Origin: Arthrobacter_H sp030452125
Lineage (GTDB): Bacteria > Actinomycetota > Actinomycetes > Actinomycetales > Micrococcaceae
Reading direction: 5' to 3' (one strand)
Assembly: GCA_052379645.1 (NCBI GenBank)
Contig: JBQSYU010000003.1
DNA length: 64,000 bases
The notes beneath the pieces are model-generated. The model was not told the DNA's origin. It searched no databases and saw only the letters and a program-made list of their open reading frames with translations. Positions 1 through 7,455 of this stretch are shown piece after piece. The first letter of the stretch is position 1, and each line of letters opens with the position of its first letter. The position numbers were made by a program, and so were the translations under genes.

Positions 1-516
1 TTCGGAGGCGCCTCCTGAGGTCGCCGCGATGAAGGCGTCGGCGAGCAGGGCGACGAAGATGCCCAGCACGATCGCCATTTGCTGCAGGGAGGCCAGCTTG
101 CCGCGACTGTGCGCGGGGGCGACCTCGGCGATGTAGGCCGGGGCCAGGACCGAGGCCATGCCCACGCCCACACCGCCGATGGTGCGCCAGATGATCAGAT
201 CCACCGGGCCAAAGGCAAAACCGGAGCCCAGGGCGGAGATCGTGAACAAGACGGCCGCGACCAGCATCGCCCGCACCCGGCCCTGCTTATCGGCGAAGGG
301 TCCGGCGAACCAGGCGCCGACCATGGCGCCCAGGAGTGCGCAGGAGACGGTGAATCCCAAAAGGACCCCGCTGAGGGCGAATTGTTCCCCGATGGCGTCG
401 ACGGCACCGTTGATCACGGCACTGTCGAATCCGAAGAGGAATCCGCCCAATGCGGCGACAATGGAAACCATCACCACTTTTGTGGGGGTCGAGTCATGTT
501 CTGTTGAGACGCTCAT
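1..516 (-). CDS. MFS sugar-porter-type transporter, N-terminal part (runs off the window)
   Basis: The first 172 codons of a major facilitator permease are present; the rest lies beyond base 1. The reading contains GGFLFGFDSAVING in the first membrane segment, the loop 2-3 signature FADKQGR and YIAEVAPAHSRGK near the fifth segment, all typical of the sugar porter family (proton-coupled sugar or polyol uptake at the cytoplasmic membrane). About five membrane segments can be seen. The ATG at 516 has no Shine-Dalgarno, but a TACGAT hexamer lies 7 nt upstream (524-529 on the complement), so the transcript is probably leaderless. It is divergent from the carnitine operon. The substrate cannot be told from this part. 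Confidence 0.88.
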   Translation of the reverse strand, partial: MSVSTEHDSTPTKVVMVSIVAALGGFLFGFDSAVINGAVDAIGEQFALSGVLLGFTVSCALLGAMVGAWFAGPFADKQGRVRAMLVAAVLFTISALGSGFAFGPVDLIIWRTIGGVGVGMASVLAPAYIAEVAPAHSRGKLASLQQMAIVLGIFVALLADAFIAATSGGASE

Positions 517-706
517 GCCCGCAATCGTACGCCTTTGCGCCCCTGCCGGGCAGAGGCTGGCGGGGGCACGGAAACGCCGCGAAACATGAACTTGATCACC
601 CCCCGACCCCGGGCCCCATCGCCGGTCGGAATGCGTCTTCCCCGCGCCCACCGAGCCGGGCGGAAACCGGGCATCGATCGCCTCCGCGACAGCTTCAGAG
701 ATCGCC

Positions 707-739
707 ATGAATCGCAATTCATGATTGATTGTCAATCAA
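707..739. promoter_or_regulatory. Two adjacent palindromes, probable operators of the XRE-TetR regulator
   Basis: ATGAAT-CGCA-ATTCAT (707-722) is followed, 2 nt later, by TTGATTG-T-CAATCAA (725-739), a perfect 7+1+7 palindrome. The second has the size and symmetry of a TetR-family operator and lies just upstream of the promoter hexamers of the operon whose first gene is itself a TetR-type regulator. Autoregulation and control of the carnitine genes is inferred from position. Confidence 0.6.
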
Positions 740-744
740 CTCAC

Positions 745-774
745 TTGCCATGTTCGCAAGTCCTGTTCTACTGT
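745..774 (+). promoter_or_regulatory. Leaderless promoter of the carnitine operon
   Basis: A -35-like TTGCCA (745-750) and a -10-like TACTGT (769-774) are separated by 18 nt. The ATG of the regulator begins at 782, 7 nt after the -10 hexamer, so transcription should start at or next to the start codon. Confidence 0.5.
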
Positions 775-781
775 TGGCCCC

Positions 782-1666
782 ATGCCAACCGCCGAATCCT
801 CCGCCGACACACTCGCAGACCGTGCCCGGCGGGCCATCCACGACTCGGGACTGGCCCAACGTGACGTCGCCGCCCTCATCGGCATCGACGAGACCAAACT
901 GTCCAAATCACTCAAGGGCATCCGACGCTTCAATCCCGAGGAACTGACCCTGCTGGCCACCAATACCGGCGTGACCGCCAATTGGCTGCTCTCCGGCTCC
1001 GACTCCACGGCAGGAGCCTCGGTGGCCCCCTCCTCGGGCATCCTGCCCACCCGGCACCGCGAAGACACCACCTCGGCCCGCAAGCGCCGGCTGATCATCG
1101 AACAGTCCTGGTGGCTCTTCGCCGAAATGGGCCACGCCAACGTCAGGATCTCCGATATCGCCCGGGAAACAGGCATGTCCCCGGCTTCGGTGCACTACTA
1201 CTTCCCGACGAAGCTGGAGATCTTCGCCGAGGCGCTGCGCTACTCGGTCAAGCTGGCCTTCGACCGCCAGGTCACTGAGTTGCACGCCATCCCGGATCCG
1301 GTCCAGCGGCTCAAGCAATTGATCCGCCTCCAGCTCCCCGAAGGGGTGGCCGGACGGGCCGAATGGTCGATCTGGCTGCAGACCTGGGGACAGGCCGCCG
1401 TGGACCCGAGCCAACGAGACAACCATTCACATGGCTACGAACGCTGGCGCCAAACCGTGGAAGGCATCATCGCCGACGGCCAACGCAGCGGGGTGTTCCG
1501 CTCCATCGACGCCGCCGATCTGACCTTGGACATCACCAGCCTGATGGACGGCCTGGGCATCAAGGTCCTGACCGGCATGCTGACCACCGTTCAGATGCAA
1601 GAGCACATCGAAAATTTCATTGACCGCACCATCGTCACCCCCGAGGAGTCATCCCATGAATCGTAA
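782..1666 (+). CDS. Chimeric XRE-TetR transcriptional regulator of the carnitine operon
   Basis: A 294-residue DNA-binding protein. Residues about 9-70 form an XRE/lambda-repressor-type helix-turn-helix (AQRDVAALIGIDETKLSKSL) ending in a VTANWLLSG stretch. After a Ser/Thr-rich linker, residues about 98-150 form a TetR HTH (ISDIARETGMSPASVHYYFPTKLEIF), followed by a TetR_C ligand-binding domain. Two DNA-binding domains in one chain are uncommon for TetR proteins. The ATG at 782 is chosen because it is positioned for a leaderless transcript; an in-frame ATG at 725 would lie inside the palindrome. The 3' end overlaps the next gene by 11 bp, so the regulator is co-transcribed with the catabolic genes. 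The ligand is not known from sequence; carnitine or a breakdown product is inferred. Confidence 0.87.
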   Translation: MPTAESSADTLADRARRAIHDSGLAQRDVAALIGIDETKLSKSLKGIRRFNPEELTLLATNTGVTANWLLSGSDSTAGASVAPSSGILPTRHREDTTSARKRRLIIEQSWWLFAEMGHANVRISDIARETGMSPASVHYYFPTKLEIFAEALRYSVKLAFDRQVTELHAIPDPVQRLKQLIRLQLPEGVAGRAEWSIWLQTWGQAAVDPSQRDNHSHGYERWRQTVEGIIADGQRSGVFRSIDAADLTLDITSLMDGLGIKVLTGMLTTVQMQEHIENFIDRTIVTPEESSHES

Positions 1667-2537
1667 AGTCATCGTCACCTGCGCCCTGACCGGCGCCGGG
1701 GACACCACGTCCAAGAGCGAATTCGTTCCCGTCACCCCGGATGAGATTGCCGCCGATGCCATTGCCGCGGCCCGGGCCGGCGCCTCGGTCGTCCACATCC
1801 ACGTGAGGGATCCCGAAACCAAGCAGGGCTCGCGCGATACCGAGCTCTACCGCGAGGTCGTGCGCCAGATCAAGGAATCGGACGTCGATCCGGTCATCAA
1901 CCTCACCGCCGGCATGGGCGGGGACCTGGTGGTCGACCCCTCCGAGCCGACGGCCCAGTTGCCGGGCACCGATCTGGTCTCGGGGCTGGAGCGGCTGACC
2001 CACGTCGAGGAGCTGCGCCCGGAGATCTGCACCATCGACTGCGGTTCGCTGAACTTCGGCGAAGGCAGCAACCTCTACGTCTCCACCCCCGACATGCTCC
2101 GCGAGGGCGCCGCCCGCATCAAGGAACTGGGTGTGAAGCCGGAGATGGAGATCTTCGACACCGGCAACCTCTGGTTCGCCAACGTCATGGTCGAGGAAGG
2201 GCTGATCGCCCCGCCGCCGCTCTACCAGCTGTGCATGGGCATCCCCTACGGCGCCCCCGTGGATCCTGCCCTGCTGCAGGCCATGGTGAACATGCTGCCC
2301 GAGGGGGCCCAGTGGACCTCCTTCGCCATCGGCCGCAACCAGCTGCCCTGGGTCGCCCAGTCGGTGCTCCTCGGTGGCCACGTCCGCGTCGGATTGGAAG
2401 ACAACCTCTACCTCTCCAAGGGCGTGAAGGCCACCAACGCACAGTTGACCGAACGTGCCATCGGCATCGTCACCGGCATGGGTTCCTCCGTGGCCACCCC
2501 CGACGAAGCCCGCGAAATCCTCAAGCTCGAAAAGTAA
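1656..2537 (+). CDS. BKACE-family 3-keto acid cleavage enzyme (DUF849), probable dehydrocarnitine cleavage enzyme
   Basis: A 293-residue member of the beta-keto acid cleavage enzyme family. These Zn-dependent enzymes condense a 3-keto acid with acetyl-CoA to give acetoacetate and a new CoA thioester. The metal-binding H-x-H is visible (VVHIHVRDP, His47 and His49), with NLTAGMGGD, DCGSLNFGEG and FDTGNLW further on. Beside L-carnitine dehydrogenase and a thioesterase the expected substrate is 3-dehydrocarnitine, giving betainyl-CoA plus acetoacetate. The ATG at 1656 follows GAGGAG (1643-1648) and overlaps the regulator stop; an upstream in-frame start at 1620 lies inside the regulator. Family assignment is firm; substrate is inferred from neighbours. 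Confidence 0.9.
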   Translation: MNRKVIVTCALTGAGDTTSKSEFVPVTPDEIAADAIAAARAGASVVHIHVRDPETKQGSRDTELYREVVRQIKESDVDPVINLTAGMGGDLVVDPSEPTAQLPGTDLVSGLERLTHVEELRPEICTIDCGSLNFGEGSNLYVSTPDMLREGAARIKELGVKPEMEIFDTGNLWFANVMVEEGLIAPPPLYQLCMGIPYGAPVDPALLQAMVNMLPEGAQWTSFAIGRNQLPWVAQSVLLGGHVRVGLEDNLYLSKGVKATNAQLTERAIGIVTGMGSSVATPDEAREILKLEK

Positions 2538-2547
2538 GGCCTGATTC

Positions 2548-3516
2548 ATGAGCAACTACCCCAACCTGCACGACGTCGAAACGGTGGCCTGCGTGGGCAT
2601 CGGCACCATTGGTGGCGGCTGGGCCGCCTACTTCCTGTCCCGCGGTTTCCGCGTCCAGGCCTGGGACCCCTCCGCCGATGCCGGTGACAAGTTGGCCGCG
2701 CTGATCGATGCCGCCTGGCCGGCGCTGACCCAGTTGGGTCTGGCACCGAATGCTTCCAAGGACAACTGGTCCGTCCACGCCGAACTCGCCGACGCCGTGT
2801 CCGGTGTCGGGTTCGTCCAGGAAAGCGCCCCCGAGGACCTGGACCTCAAATCGGATCTGCTGGCCCGGATCGACGCGGTGACCGACACCGACGTCGTCAT
2901 CGGTTCCTCCACCTCCGGTTACGGGATGAGTGAGATGAACCAACGTGCGGCCCACCCCGAACGCCTGGTCGTCGGCCATCCCTTCAACCCGCCGTACCTG
3001 ATCCCCCTCGTGGAGGTCGCCGGCGCCGAAGGCACCGATCCGGCAGCGGTGGCCTGGGCCTCGCAGTGGTATGACTTCATCGGCAAGTCGGTGATCACCA
3101 TGGACCGTGAGGTCCCGGGCTTCATCGCCAACCGCTTGCAGGAGGCGCTCTGGCGCGAGGCCCTGCATATGATCGACAACGGCGAGGCCACGGTCGAACA
3201 GATCGATCTGGCCATCACCGATGGCCCCGGCCTGCGCTGGCCGATCCAAGGCCCCATGCTCACCTTCCATCTGGCCGGTGGGCCCGGCGGCATGGCCCAT
3301 ATGCTGGACCACTTCGGCCCCTCCTTGAAGTCGCCGTGGACCCGGCTCGATGCCCCGGAACTGACCCGGAAGCTGCGCGATGACGTCATCGCCGGTTGCG
3401 ACGAGGAAGCCGGCGAGCGCGGCTTCGCCGATCTGGTCGCCGAACGCGACGCGGCCATCATCGCCGTCCGCACCGTGATCGGGGAGCTGAAGGCGGCACC
3501 GAAGGCGGCGGTCTAG
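2548..3516 (+). CDS. lcdH: L-carnitine 3-dehydrogenase
   Basis: A 322-residue NAD-dependent dehydrogenase of the 3-hydroxyacyl-CoA dehydrogenase fold, cytosolic. The N-terminal Rossmann motif reads CVGIGTIGGGW (about 15-25), and HPFNPPYLIPLVEV carries the catalytic His of the family. The length matches stand-alone carnitine dehydrogenases, which oxidise L-carnitine to 3-dehydrocarnitine. It starts 10 nt after the BKACE gene with a TAAGG ribosome-binding site overlapping that stop codon. In many proteobacteria this enzyme is fused to a thioesterase; here the thioesterase is the next, directly abutting gene. A different 3-hydroxyacid substrate is possible, but the three-gene set makes carnitine the best reading. 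Confidence 0.88.
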   Translation: MSNYPNLHDVETVACVGIGTIGGGWAAYFLSRGFRVQAWDPSADAGDKLAALIDAAWPALTQLGLAPNASKDNWSVHAELADAVSGVGFVQESAPEDLDLKSDLLARIDAVTDTDVVIGSSTSGYGMSEMNQRAAHPERLVVGHPFNPPYLIPLVEVAGAEGTDPAAVAWASQWYDFIGKSVITMDREVPGFIANRLQEALWREALHMIDNGEATVEQIDLAITDGPGLRWPIQGPMLTFHLAGGPGGMAHMLDHFGPSLKSPWTRLDAPELTRKLRDDVIAGCDEEAGERGFADLVAERDAAIIAVRTVIGELKAAPKAAV

Positions 3517-3957
3517 GTGGCGCTGGAACCGTATTCCACGGCTGTCCTGCCCGAATGGATCGACTATAACGGCCACCTCTCCGAGGCCTACTACGTCCTC
3601 GTCTTCGGTTTCGCCACCGATGCGGCCATGGAGACGCTGGGCCTGGGCCCCGTCTACCGGGAGGCCACCTCCAATTCGCTGTACACCGTGGAGGCCCACG
3701 TCAGGTATCTGGATGAAACCGGTCTCGGCGCCGAACTGGAGGTCACCACCACGGTGGCCGGCTCGGGGGCCAAGAAGCTGCATCTGGCCCACACCATGCG
3801 GGTCGATGGCGCGGTGATTGCCACCGAGGAGATCCTGGGGCTGCATGTGAGCCAGGAAACGGGGAAGACCCTTCCCTTCGGACAGGACATCCTGGACGCC
3901 ATCGAAATCCATCGCGATGACCCCCCGGACTGGAGCGGCCGATCCATCACCTGCTAG
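3517..3957 (+). CDS. Hot-dog thioesterase, probable betainyl-CoA thioesterase
   Basis: A 146-residue 4HBT-type hot-dog protein with WIDYNGHLSEAYYV near residues 12-26, the position of the family's active-site helix. Expected reaction: hydrolysis of betainyl-CoA to glycine betaine and CoA, the last step of the dehydrogenase route from carnitine. The GTG start at 3517 directly follows the TAG stop of the dehydrogenase (3514-3516) with no spacer, so translation is almost certainly coupled. The pair looks like the split form of the fused dehydrogenase-thioesterase known from other bacteria. Confidence 0.85.
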   Translation: MALEPYSTAVLPEWIDYNGHLSEAYYVLVFGFATDAAMETLGLGPVYREATSNSLYTVEAHVRYLDETGLGAELEVTTTVAGSGAKKLHLAHTMRVDGAVIATEEILGLHVSQETGKTLPFGQDILDAIEIHRDDPPDWSGRSITC

Positions 3958-3984
3958 CCATCCGCCTACTCCAGGAGCCCCACC

Positions 3985-5604
3985 GTGACTTCCTCCCCAC
4001 CTTCCCTCTTTCCCATGCCTCCCCCGGCAGCCCGCGCCCGACGTTCCGGGCCTGAGGGATTCAGCCGCCGGGCATTGCTCGGCAGCGGAATGGCCCTCGG
4101 CCTCGGCGCCGTGCTGACCGCTTGCGGGGCCCAGCCCTCGGTCATTGCGGCACCGACCGGCAATCCACAAACCGGCGGGACCCTGCGCGTCGGGCTCTCC
4201 GGAGGTGGCGCCTCAGACACCCTGGACGCCCACATCCCGGTGAACACGACGGATATCGCCCGCGTGGTCAACCTCTACGAAGCACTGCTGTACCGGGATG
4301 AGAACTACGACCTGCAGCCGCTGCTGGCGCTGAGTGCGACGCCGGATGAAAAGGCGATGGTCTGGACCGTGAAACTGCGTCCAGGAGTCGTCTTCCATGA
4401 TGGACGCCCGGTGCGGCCCGAAGACGTCGTCGCCACGTTCAAGCGCATCACCGATCCCGAGGATCCCAAATCCGGTGCCACGGCGCTGGTCGTCCTCGAC
4501 GAGGTCGCGATCGTGGGCAAGGACACCGTTGAATTCCGGTTGAACTCCCCGTCGGCGACCTTCGACGACTCCTTGGGCCAATACTCGATGGGGATCGTCC
4601 CCGCGGATTACGACGCCGCGAAGCCGGTGGGAACCGGCCCCTTCAAGGTCAAGAGCTTCTCGCCCGGCCGGCAGTCGGTCTTCTCCCGCAACGACGGCTA
4701 TTGGCGCGATCACGAGCCCTATCTGGACGAGTTGGCCATCCTGAACTTCGATGATGACGACGCGATGATCAATGCCCTGCTGTCCAGCCAGGTCGACGCG
4801 ATCGGACAGATCCCGTTGGCACTGACCGAAGTCATCGGTTCGGACCCGCGTATCGGGATCCTGAACTCGGAGACCGGCATGTGGCTGCCGTTCACCATGC
4901 GGGTGGACCGCAAACCCTTCGACGACGTCCGGGTCCGGCAGGCCTTCAAGCTCGCCGTGGACCGGGAGCAGATGATCGAGCAGGTCCTCAGCGGCCACGG
5001 CACCATCGGCAACGACGTCTTCGCCCCCTTCGACCCCGGAACGACCGGGTTGACCCAGCGCACGCAGGATATCGCCAAGGCCAAGTCCCTGCTCGCCGAG
5101 GCGGGGTACCCCAACGGACTGGACGTGGAGCTCGTCACGGCCCCCATCCAATCCGGCGCCGTCGAGGCGGCCCAGGTCTTCGCCCAACAGGCGGCGGCCT
5201 CCGGGATCAGGGTCAAGATCCGCCGCACCGACACCACCACCTATTTCGGCGACGACTACCTCCAATGGGACTTCGCCCAGGACTTCTACTACACCCGCAA
5301 CTTCCTGCCGCAGGTGGACAACTCCCTGCTGAAGGATTCCCCCTATAACGAAACCCACTGGGACAACGCCGATTTCGTCGACCTCGTCAACCAGGCCAAG
5401 GCCACCGTGGACGAAGACCAACGCAACCAGCAGATCGCCAAGGCCCAACGCCTGCTCTACGACGAAGGTGGATACATCATTTGGGGACACCCCAACCAGG
5501 CCGATGCCTTCCAGCACTATGTCGCCGGACTGGTACCCAATAAAACCGGGCTGGCCCTGTCCGGCTACGAATTCCGTCGTGTGTGGATGGGAGGCACGAA
5601 ATGA
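3985..5604 (+). CDS. ABC transporter substrate-binding lipoprotein, family 5 (peptide/opine/nickel type)
   Basis: A 539-residue solute receptor. The N-terminus has a twin-arginine-like signal (FSRRALLGSG, Arg28-Arg29), a hydrophobic core and a lipobox LTAC, with Cys47 as the likely lipidated residue, so it should be anchored outside the membrane. The mature part is SBP_bac_5: TLRVGLSGGG, LYEALLYRDE, LRPGVVFHDGRPV, GTGPFKVKSF. GTG start at 3985 after AGGAG. It lies 27 nt after the thioesterase and leads a complete importer. Family members bind peptides, opines, glutathione or nickel. Its place in a carnitine operon suggests a carnitine conjugate or a similar zwitterion, but this cannot be read from the sequence. 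Confidence 0.9.
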   Translation: MTSSPPSLFPMPPPAARARRSGPEGFSRRALLGSGMALGLGAVLTACGAQPSVIAAPTGNPQTGGTLRVGLSGGGASDTLDAHIPVNTTDIARVVNLYEALLYRDENYDLQPLLALSATPDEKAMVWTVKLRPGVVFHDGRPVRPEDVVATFKRITDPEDPKSGATALVVLDEVAIVGKDTVEFRLNSPSATFDDSLGQYSMGIVPADYDAAKPVGTGPFKVKSFSPGRQSVFSRNDGYWRDHEPYLDELAILNFDDDDAMINALLSSQVDAIGQIPLALTEVIGSDPRIGILNSETGMWLPFTMRVDRKPFDDVRVRQAFKLAVDREQMIEQVLSGHGTIGNDVFAPFDPGTTGLTQRTQDIAKAKSLLAEAGYPNGLDVELVTAPIQSGAVEAAQVFAQQAAASGIRVKIRRTDTTTYFGDDYLQWDFAQDFYYTRNFLPQVDNSLLKDSPYNETHWDNADFVDLVNQAKATVDEDQRNQQIAKAQRLLYDEGGYIIWGHPNQADAFQHYVAGLVPNKTGLALSGYEFRRVWMGGTK

Positions 5605-6560
5605 TCCTCAAACTCGTTTCCCGACGCCTGTTGGTCAGCGTGCTGATCCTGCTGGTCGTCTCCATCATGGTCTTCGTGGCCACCCTGCTGCTCCCCGGAG
5701 ACCCGGCCCAAGCCGTGCTCGGCCAACAGGCGACCCCCGAACGGCTCGAGGCGCTGCGTGAGCAGATGAACCTCAACGACCCGGTGGTCATGCGCTACCT
5801 CTCCTGGCTCGGAGGACTGTTCACCGGCAACTTCGGCTACTCGGCGGCCACCGCCGGCCCGGTCTCCGCCCTGATCGGCGAGCGCATCACCGCCTCGCTG
5901 GTCCTGATGGGCATCGCCGCGGTCATCAGCATTCCGGTGGGCATCATCGTGGGCACCTACAGTGCCTTGCGTCGTGGCCGCTTCGCCGACCATGTCGCGA
6001 CCACCACTTCGCTGGTCCTGGCCGCGATGCCCGAGTTCGTCATCGGCATCGTGATGATCACGCTCTTCTCCACCACGGTCTTCAAGATCCTTCCCTCCGT
6101 CACCCTGGCCCCGCCGGGTGAACCCGTCTGGAACTATCCGCTGCAGCTGGTGTTGCCGGCCCTGACCCTGGTCCTGGTCGTCACCCCCTACATCGTGCGG
6201 ATGATGCGTGCCACGATGATCGAGGTGCTGGATTCCGGCTTCGTGGAAATGGCCCGACTCAAGGGCGTCCCGGAGCGCACGGTGATCCTGCGCCACGCAG
6301 TCCCCCATGCGCTGGGCCCCGTGGCCCAGGTGGTCGCCATCCAGTTGGCGTGGATGGCCGGCGGCGTGGTCGTCATCGAGTTCCTGTTCCGCTACCCGGG
6401 CATCGGCCAGGCCCTGGTCGACGCCGTGTCCAACCGTGACGTCCAAGTCGTCCAGGCGATTTCGATGCTCATCGCCGCCGCCTACATCGTGGTGAACCTG
6501 CTGGCCGACATCGTCGGCATAGCCACCAACCCGAAGCTCAGGACGGAGTCCGCCCGATGA
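5601..6560 (+). CDS. ABC transporter permease, DppB type
   Basis: A 319-residue inner-membrane permease with six predicted membrane segments. The N-terminal segment (LVSVLILLVVSIMVFVATLLLPGDPA) is the typical DppB start, and the ATPase-coupling EAA loop reads ARLKGVPERTVILRHAVPHAL (about 223-243). The ATG at 5601 overlaps the stop of the receptor gene (ATGA) and has GGGAGG upstream. It forms the channel with the next permease. Confidence 0.92.
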   Translation: MILKLVSRRLLVSVLILLVVSIMVFVATLLLPGDPAQAVLGQQATPERLEALREQMNLNDPVVMRYLSWLGGLFTGNFGYSAATAGPVSALIGERITASLVLMGIAAVISIPVGIIVGTYSALRRGRFADHVATTTSLVLAAMPEFVIGIVMITLFSTTVFKILPSVTLAPPGEPVWNYPLQLVLPALTLVLVVTPYIVRMMRATMIEVLDSGFVEMARLKGVPERTVILRHAVPHALGPVAQVVAIQLAWMAGGVVVIEFLFRYPGIGQALVDAVSNRDVQVVQAISMLIAAAYIVVNLLADIVGIATNPKLRTESAR

Positions 6561-7453
6561 GTACCAACAACACCCCCACCGACATGGCCGGATCGGCCAT
6601 CGACGACGAAGTCTCCTCCGCCCCCGGGTTGTTCCGGCGCATGATGCGCCAGAAGCAGGCCAGGATCGGCGCCGTGCTGACCGGGATCGTGCTGCTGGTG
6701 GCCCTGGTGGGCCCGCTGCTGCTTCCCTGGGCCACCGGATTCACCAGCACCTCCTTCTCCGGTAGGCCGTTCCAACCGGACGGCATCTTCGGAACCGACA
6801 ACCTCGGCCGCGACATCCTCAGCCGTTTCCTCGACGGTGGACTACGGCTGCTGGCCTACGCGGCCCTGGCCACCGCCCTGGGCATGGTGGTCGGTGTGGT
6901 GATCGGCATGGCCGCCGCCTACTCACGGCCCTGGCTCGACAACCTGATCATGCGCTCCAACGACGTCCTGCTGGCCTTGCCGCAGCTGGTCTTCGCCCTG
7001 TTGGCGATCACCGTCCTGGGCCCCAAGGGCTGGGTCCTGGTGACCGTCATCGGCATCACCCACGCCCCCCGGGTCGCCCGGGTGACCCGTTCGGCGACCG
7101 CCTCGGTGATCACCGAGGACTTCGTCCGCGCCTCGGAAATGTATGCCGTCCCGAAATGGAAGATCCTGCTCAAGGACGTGCTGCCGAACATCACCGGCCC
7201 CCTCATGGTGGAACTGGGCCTGCGCATGACGTACTCCATCGGTTTCGTCGCCGCCCTGTCCTTCCTGGGCCTGGGCATGCAACCACCGACCGCCGACTGG
7301 GGCCTGATGATCAACGAGAACCGCATTGCGTTGACCGTCCAACCCTGGGGCGTCATCCTGCCGGTGGTGGCCATCGCCATCCTGACCGTCGGGACCAACC
7401 TCCTCACCGATTCCCTGGCACGGGCCTCGGCCAACCTGAACGCGGGAGAATGA
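6557..7453 (+). CDS. ABC transporter permease, DppC type
   Basis: A 298-residue permease partner. It has the N-terminal DppC/OppC cytoplasmic extension followed by a first membrane segment (ARIGAVLTGIVLLVALVGPLL), the periplasmic signature FGTDNLGRDILSRFL and the coupling loop ASEMYAVPKWKILLKDVLPN. The ATG at 6557 overlaps the DppB stop by 4 bp. With the neighbours it completes a heterodimeric channel. Confidence 0.92.
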   Translation: MSTNNTPTDMAGSAIDDEVSSAPGLFRRMMRQKQARIGAVLTGIVLLVALVGPLLLPWATGFTSTSFSGRPFQPDGIFGTDNLGRDILSRFLDGGLRLLAYAALATALGMVVGVVIGMAAAYSRPWLDNLIMRSNDVLLALPQLVFALLAITVLGPKGWVLVTVIGITHAPRVARVTRSATASVITEDFVRASEMYAVPKWKILLKDVLPNITGPLMVELGLRMTYSIGFVAALSFLGLGMQPPTADWGLMINENRIALTVQPWGVILPVVAIAILTVGTNLLTDSLARASANLNAGE

Positions 7454-7455
7454 AC

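Noticed and set aside
2521..4170. Minus-strand open frame of 549 codons opposite the carnitine genes
   Set aside because: Plus strand holds clear enzymes with ribosome-binding sites; the minus product has no recognisable domain.
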